A stretch of 64,000 nt of DNA, taken from Fluviicola sp. (lineage in GTDB: Bacteria > Bacteroidota > Bacteroidia > Flavobacteriales_D > Crocinitomicaceae). The stretch spans positions 40,456 through 104,455 of the forward strand of contig NVXU02000015.1 in assembly GCA_002734065.2 (NCBI GenBank). The letters are read 5' to 3'. Positions 24,898-33,800 of this stretch are shown here, piece by piece. Made by a program: the position numbers and the translations under genes. The first letter of the stretch is position 1. Each line of letters begins with the position of its first letter. The notes beneath the pieces were generated by a model. It saw only the letters and a program-made list of their open reading frames with translations, was not told the origin of the DNA and did not search any database.

Positions 24898-27800
24898 TTA
24901 TTTTACAATTACCACTTCCTTATTAATAATTGATGAATCAGTATAAACACGAACCATGTATTTACCTGATGCCAATTCTGAACCATCAATCACTTTATCA
25001 GAAATGCTGATTGGCAAAGAAATAATTCGTCCTAACATATCAACTATATCAATTTTTACAATCTGGCCTGAGTATGTAATATTGAATATTCCATCATTTG
25101 AAGGATTCGGATATATTACTAAATCATCGAAAAGGACATCTTCAATTCCAACAACACTTACATTTCCGCAGTCAGTTGTGTCTGCACAACCATCAACAGT
25201 TATTATCACTGCATAGTTACCATTTGAAGTAGGTGTGTATTCTGGAGTGGTTGCTCCTGCAATTGGAGAGTTACCATTATCGCAATCAATCCATTGATAT
25301 GAATCTGCGTTAGCATTATCTGCAACTAAGGTTCCTCCAAACTCTATGACAGAGATTGTTGGATTAACTCCGTCTAATACGGTAACATTGAAAGTGCAAC
25401 TCACAATATTTCCATTGTTGTCCTCTGCATTATATGTCACTGCTGTTGTTCCAAATCCGAAGTAAGTACCTGGGAAGTGAGATTGAGTTAATACAACACC
25501 TGGACAATTATCAGAAGGTACAGGCTCGACCCAAGTAACAACCGTTCCACATTCATTTGCAGCTGTTGTGTATACCGTAATATCTGTTGGGCAACTTGCC
25601 AATTGAGGATCTTCTGTATCAACTACCGTTATGTTAAATCCACATGTGAGAACATTACCTACATTATCAACAGCAGTATATTCAATGTACGTTACTCCAA
25701 CAGGGAATAAATTACCATTCGTATATCCACTACCATCTGTCTGAGTAATACTTGCTAATCCACAGTTATCATTAAACTGAGGAACTGTATATGTTACAGA
25801 TGCACCGCAGTACCCAGGAGTGTTACTCACTAAAATATCTGAAGTACAGGTTACTGTCGGCGCTTCATTATCAGTTACCATTACATCTTGCGTACAAGTT
25901 GTTGTGTTTCCAGCAACATCTGTTACTGTCCAAGTTACTGTTGTTAATCCAACAGAGAATAACACTGGTGCATCATTCGTTACTGTTGCAATAGAACAGT
26001 TGTCAGTTGAAGTTGGGGCAGCTAATGAAACTGTCGCTCCACAAACACCTGAATCAGTATTTACTGCAACCATTGGTGAACAAATTACAACAGGAGCCTC
26101 ATCATCCGTAATCGTGACATCTTGTGTACAAGTTACAGTGTTTCCAGAACCATCAATCACCGTCCAAGTAACTGTTGTTGTACCAACAGGGAATAACACC
26201 GGAGCATCATTCGTTACTGTTGCCACTGAACAATTATCAGTTGTAACTGGTGTCCCTAAGATTACTGAACTAGATCCACACACACCTGCATCAGCAGTTT
26301 GAGTGAAATCAACTGGGCAAACTATTGTTGGTAGTTCATCATCGGTAACAGTTACATCTTGCGTACAAATTGCGCTGTTTCCAGAACCATCAACAACCGT
26401 CCATGTTACTGTTGTTGTTCCTAGTGGGAATGTTGCTGGAGCATCATTCGTTACAGAAGCAATAGAGCAGTTATCATTTGTTATTGGTGTTCCTAACACA
26501 ACACTTGAAGCATCGCAAATACCTGCATCTGCAGTTACTGTAACATCAATTGGGCAAACAATAGTAGGTAACTCATTATCTGTTACTGTAACTATTTGTG
26601 TACATGTATTCGTATTTCCAGAACCGTCAATTACTGTCCATATCACTGTTGTGTTTCCTAATGGGAAGACTACAGGAGCATCATTCGTTACAGAAGCAAC
26701 CGAACAATTATCAGATGTAATTGGAGTTCCTAATACAACACTTGAAGCATCACATATACCAGCATCAGCAGTTACAATAACGTCAGTTGGACAAGTGATT
26801 GAAGGAGCTTCTGTATCAACAACTGTTACAATTTGTGTACATGTTGCACTATTTCCAGAACCATCAGTTACTGTCCAAATTACAGTTGTATTTCCTAATG
26901 GAAATATAACAGGTGCATCATTTGTTACTGAAGCCACAGAACAATTATCAGTTGTAACTGGAGAACCTAAAGCAACACCAGTAGCATCACAAGTTCCACC
27001 AGAAGCACTGATTGTAATATCCGTTGGACAAGTAATTATTGGGTTTTCATCGTCAGTAACAGTTACAACTTGCATACACATTGCCGTATTTCCTGCTCCA
27101 TCTGTTACTGTCCATGTTACCGTTGTATTTCCTAATGGGAAGATAGCAGGGGCATCATTCGTTACCGAAGCAACTGAACAATTATCAGCAGTAATCGGTG
27201 TTCCTAACATAACACTTGACGCATCACATGAACCTGCATCAGCCGAAACCGATACATCAATAGGACAAGTAATTGTTGGCACATCAGCATCAACAACTGT
27301 AACTATTTGTGTACATGTTGCTGTATTTCCTACGGCATCCGTCACTGTCCAAGTTACCGTTGTGTTTCCTAATGGGAATATCGACGGAGCATCACTTGTT
27401 ACTGAAGCAACGGTGCAATTATCATTTGTGATTGGTGTACCTAAAGAAACCCCAGTAGCATCGCAAGATCCTAAGTCATTGTTAGCTGTAACATCAACTG
27501 GACAAGCAATCGTTGGTAATTCATTATCAACCACTGTAACAACTTGAGTACATGTTGATGAATTTCCTGCCATATCAGTAACAGTCCAAGTAACTGTGGT
27601 GTTTCCTAATAAGAAAATACCAGGAGCATTATTCGTTACTGAAGCGATCATACAGTTATCACTTGTAATTGGAGTTCCTAATGCAACACCAATAGCGGCA
27701 CAATTTCCAGGGTTTGTATTAACCGTAACATCAATTGGACAAGTAATCATTGGAGCTTCTGTATCAATTACTGTTACTATCTGTGTACATGTTTGTGTGT

Positions 27801-30800
27801 TTCCAGCGACATCAGTTGCTGTCCATGTTACATTTGTTGTTCCAAGTGGATAAACTGCAGGAGCATCATTTGTAATCGATGCAATTGTACAATTATCCGT
27901 TGCAGTTGCCATACCTAAAGTAACACCTGAAGCAGCCGCATCACAATTTCCTGCATCAGCACTAACTGTAACGTCAATTGGGCAAGTAATCACTGGATTC
28001 TCAACATCATTTACTGTTACATCTTGTGTACAAGATGAAGCGTTTCCATTCGCATCTGTTGCTGTCCAAGTAACAACCGTAGTTCCATAAGGGAATACTG
28101 CAGGAGCATCATTTGTAATAATAACGGAAGCTGTACAATTATCTGTAGCAGTTGCCATACCTAATGCAACACTACTTGCAGTACATAGACCAGGATCTTG
28201 TGAAACCACAACTGGACCAGGACAAGTAATTACTGGAGTCATATTATCAACAACAGTAACTATTGAAGTACAAGTTGAAACATTACCATTTACATCTGTT
28301 ACGGTTAAAGTAACTGTATTAGGACCTTGCATTGAACAATCGAATGCTGAAACATCAATTGCTAAACTTGCTATTCCACAAGCATCGTTCGATCCGTTAT
28401 CAATATCGGCAGCAACAATTGTTGCATTTCCTGTAGCATCTAAAGTAACTGTTATTGGTTGACAAATTGCTACTGGAGCAACGTTGTCTTCAACCGTTAC
28501 TGTAGAAGTACACGTAGAAACATTGCCATTTACATCCGTTACTGTTAAAGTAACTGTGTTTGGTCCAACGTTTGAACAATCAAAGGCAGAAACATCAATC
28601 GTTGTAGAAGCAATTCCACAAGCATCATTCGATCCATTATCAATATCAAGTTCTGTAATTGAAACATTTCCAGTAGCATCTAATTGAACAGTGATTGGTT
28701 GACACATCGCAACTGGTGCAACATTATCTTCTACCGTTACCACTGAGGTACAGATAGAAACATTTCCATTCACATCTGTTACTGTTAAAGTAACTGTGTT
28801 AGCTCCAACATTTGTACAATCGAAAGTAGAAATGTCTATTGTTGTAGAAGCTATTCCACAAGCATCTGTAGAACCAGCATCAATATCTGTAACAAGAATA
28901 CTCGCGTTTCCTGAAGCATCTAACTGAACAGTGATTGGTTGACACAATGCAACTGGAGCAACATTATCTTCAACCGTTACCACTGAGGTACACGTTGAAA
29001 CATTGCCATTTACATCTGTTACTGTTAAAGTAACAGTATTTGCACCAATCATTGTACAATCGAAATTTGAAACATCAATCGTTGTACTTGCAATTCCACA
29101 AGCATCAGTTGACCCGTTATCAATATCAGCTGCAGTTATTACTGCATTACCAGTCGCGTCTAACTGAACAGTGATTGGTTGACACAATGCAACCGGTGCA
29201 ACATTATCTTCTACTGTTACAATAGAAGTACATGTTGAAACATTACCATTTACATCGGTCACTATTAAAGTAACAGTATTTAAACCAATTCTTCCACAAT
29301 CAAAATCAGAAAGGTCAAGTGCTAGTGAAGCAATGCCACATGCATCGTTTGAACCATTATCAATATCAGAAGGTACAATTGATGCATTTCCTGTAGCATC
29401 TAATTGAACTGTGATTGGTTGACAAGTTGCAATTGGTGCAACATTGTCTTCTACAGTTACAACTGATGTACACGTTGAAAAATTACCGTTAGCATCAGTT
29501 ACTGTTAAGGTAACTGTGTTGGCTCCAACCATTGAACAATCAAAGGATGAAATATCAATTGAAGTTGTAATACCACAAGCATCATTTGATCCAGCATCAA
29601 TGTCAGCAGGTGTAATCACTACATTTCCTGTAGCATCTAACTGAACGGTGATTGGTTGACACATTGCAATTGGAGCAACATTGTCTTCTACCGTTACGAC
29701 TGAAGTACATGTAGAAATATTTCCATTCACATCTGTTACTGTTAAAGTAACTGTATTCGGTCCTACGTTTGTACAATCGAAAGTAGAGATATCAATTATT
29801 GATGAAGCAATTCCACAAGCATCAGATGAACCATTGTCAACATCGGCAGCAGTAATTGTTGCATTTCCTGTAGCATCTAATTGAACTGTGATTGGTTGAC
29901 AAGTTGCAACTGGTGCAACATTATCTTCCACTGTAACTATAGATGTACACGTAGAAACATTACCGTTGGCATCCGTTACTGTTAAAGTAACTATGTTGGT
30001 TCCAACCATTGAACAATCAAAGGCTGAAATATCAATTGCTAATGAAACACCACAAGCATCATTTGAGCCATTGTCAATATCAGCAGGTGTAATTGTTGCA
30101 TTCCCTGTAGCATCTAATTGAACTGTAATTGGTTGACACATTGCAATTGGTGCAACGTTATCCTCAACTGTTACAATAGAAGTACATGTTGAAACATTTC
30201 CGTTGTTATCTGTTACCGTAAGTGTTACAACGTTCAACCCAACCTCAGCACATGTAAGAATTGATGGTGAAGCAGTCATTGAAGCGATTCCACAAGCATC
30301 AGATGATCCATTGTCAATATCTGCTCCTGTAATTGTTACATTTCCTGTCGCATCTAATTGAACTGTGATTGGTTGACAAATTGCAATTGGTGCAACATTA
30401 TCTTCTACCGTTACGGTTGAAGTACAAGTAGCAACATTACCATTATTATCTGTAACTGTTAAAGTAACTGTATTTGCTCCGATCATTGTACAATCGAAAG
30501 TAGAAACATCAATTGTTGTTGAAGCAATTCCACATGCATCATTCGATCCATTATCAATATTAGCTGCAGTAATGATTGCATTTCCAGTAGCATCTAACTG
30601 AATAGTTAATGCTTGACAAATTGCAATTGGCAATTCATTATCCGTAACAAAAACATTTTGTGTACAAGTTGAAATATTTCCTACTGCATCTGTTACTGTC
30701 CATGTTACAACTGTATTCCCTAATGGGAAGGTAGCAGGCGCATCATTTACGATAGTACCCATTGCACAATTCTCAGTTACAATCGGTGAAGTTAAACCAG

Positions 30801-33800
30801 GATTAGTTGCAGTACAGAATCCAAGATCAGTATCTAATGCTAAATCAGCTGGACAAACGTCAATCACTGGCGCCTCATTATCTGTAACTATTACATCGAA
30901 TGAGCATAAAGTTGCATTTCCGGAAGCATCTGTTGCGGTGTATGTAACAGTTGTTGTTCCTTGTGGGAAAATATCTCCAGGAGAGAATGTTGAAGTAAAC
31001 ACAACAGCAGGACAATTATCACTTGCTACTGGTTCTTGCCATGATACGATTGCATCACATTTTCCTAAATCAGTTGAAACTGAAATATTAGAAGGGCAAT
31101 TCGTAATCACTGGGAATTCATTATCAACAATCGTTACATTAAACGTACACGTGTATGTTCCTGTTGCATCTGTAATTTCATAAGTCTGAACTGTCGTTCC
31201 AACTGGGAATAAAGTTCCAGAAGTCAAACCAGTACCATCTGTTTGAACAACAGTCGCACAGTTCTCTGTTACACCAACTGTATAAGTAACTACTCGACCA
31301 CAATTATTCACAATTGCATCAAGCGTAATATCACCAGGACAAGTAATCACTGGAGCGATATTATCTTCAACAGTTACGTTTGCCGTACATGTAGAAATAT
31401 TTCCTGAAGCATCCGTTACAGTTAAAGTAACCACCTGAACACCTTGATCAGCGCAAGTAAATGTATTTGGCGAAGCAATTAATGAAGCAATTGTACAGTT
31501 GTCTGTAGAACCGCCATCAATATCAGATCCAGTAATTGAAACATTCCCAGAAGCATCTAGTTGAACTGTAATATCCATACAAGCTGCAACCGGAACTTCA
31601 TTATCTTGAACTGTAACTGTTGATGTACAAGTAGAAATATTTCCACTGTTATCTGTTACTGTTAAAGTAACTGTATTCGCACCCACATTTGTACAATCGA
31701 ATGCTGTCATATCTAATACTAAAGAAGCAATTCCACAAATATCGTTTGAACCGTTATCAATATCACCCGCAGTAATTGTTGCGTTTCCTGTTCCATCTAA
31801 TACAGCTGTAAAATCTTGACAAATTGCTGTTGGTGCAATATTATCAACTACTGTTACTGTTGAAGTACAAGTAGAAATATTACCATTATCATCCGTTACT
31901 GTTAAAGTAACTGTATTAGTACCAACATTAGAACAATCAAAAGTAGAAATATCAATTGTTGTAGAAGCAATTCCACAATTGTCAACTGAACCACCATCAA
32001 TGTCAGCAGCTGTAATTGTAGCATTACCTGTTCCATCTAAAGGAATTGTAATGTTATTACATAAAGCAATTGGTGCAATGTTATCTTCTACTGTAACTGT
32101 TCCAACACATGTTGAAATGTTTCCGTTCACATCCGTTACGGTTAAAGTAACTGCATTAGGACCAACATTTGTACAATCGAAAGTTGTAATATCAATTGTT
32201 GTAGAAGCAATTCCACAAGCATCAGAAGATCCATTGTCAATATCTGTAACCGTAATAGAAGCAGCCCCATTTCCATCCAACTGGACTGTTAAATTGTTAC
32301 AAATTGCAGTTGGAGCAACGTTATCTTCTACTGTTACTGTTGAAGTACAAGTAGAAAAGTTACCGTTATTATCTGTAACCGTTAAAGTAACTGTATTCGC
32401 TCCGATCATTGTACAATCGAAAGCAGAAATATCTATTGTTGTAGTAGCAATTCCACAAATATCATTTGAACCATTGTCAATATCAGCAGCAACTATTGCT
32501 ATATTTCCTGTAGCATCTAATTGAACTGTAATATCTTGACAAATTGCTGTTGGCAATGTATTATCTTGAACCGTTACTGTTGAAGTACACGTAGAAGAAA
32601 GTCCATTAACATCTGTTACCGTTAAAGTAACTGTATTTGGTCCTACGTTTGTACAATTAAAAGTTGTAATATCTAAAGACATTGAAGCGATACCACAATT
32701 ATCTGTAGAACCATTATTAATATCTACAGTTGTAATCGTTGCGTTACCAGTAGCATCTAAAACTGCTGTAAATGGTTGACAAATTGCAACTGGCGATTCG
32801 TTATCTGTTACTGTAACATTAAACGTACACACATCTGTATTACCAGAATCATCTGTTGCTGTATATTCTAAAGTTGTTGTTCCTATTGGGAAAACATCTC
32901 CTGAAGTAAGACCTGTAGCGTCTGTTTGGGTAAGGGTTGTACCACCAACAGCATTCCAAGTAATAGTTACGATACCGTTACCATTTTGAACTCCTTGAGT
33001 ATGAGTTGTTCCCGAAGCTAAAAGAGCATCTGAATAACTAGAACCCCCTGCTCCTCCAGCCCATTCACCACTTCCTCCTCCGTAGTAGCCACCGCCGCCG
33101 CCGCCAGCTATATGAGGGCCTCCAAGACCTCCAAGACCCAATACTCCTGGATTTCCTACTCCCCACCCAGCTAAACTGCCAGGAGCACCACCGGCAACTT
33201 GTGTTCCTCCAGATGCTTCAATTGTAGCACCATTAGTTGCAGTTGCTGCAGTTCCGCCAATAAGACCTCCTCCAGCACCTCCGTTTGTTGCTCCTCCATC
33301 AGATCCAGCTCCTCCACCGCCTCCGGCAACTAGAATTCTATCCGCTAATGTATAAGGTGTAAATCTTATATCAGAAGCACCACCTCCACCACCACCGAAT
33401 GCAGAAAAAACACTATTTCCATCACCGCCTCCATTATATCCTCCTAAAACTGGTCCTCCCGTATTATTACCATTTTGACCAACACCACCTACATAAAGAT
33501 TCAATGTTTGTCCCGGAACCACTACTAAAGTTGACTGGACTCTTCCTCCTGCCCCTCCTATTCCTCCATTATACGAAGTACCTCCAGCTCCTCCATATAC
33601 ATCCACGTCTATAGAAGTCACTCCAGCAGGTACTATAAACGTCTGCATCGCACCTGTATAATTAAAAGTCTGAGAACCTACTGAATTTACACCACAATTA
33701 TCCGTCATCACTGGATCTGCATAAGTAACCGTCGTTCCACAAACTCCAGGGTCATTATTTACCACTACATCAGCAGGGCAAGTAATCACTGGATTAATAT

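Noticed and set aside
26303..27547. Long plus-strand open frame of 414 codons, with similar ones at 37838-38752 and 38819-39754
   Set aside because: They lie antisense to type II HYR units and repeat with the same period. The frame is kept open by the composition of the repeat; there is no start context and no recognisable protein.
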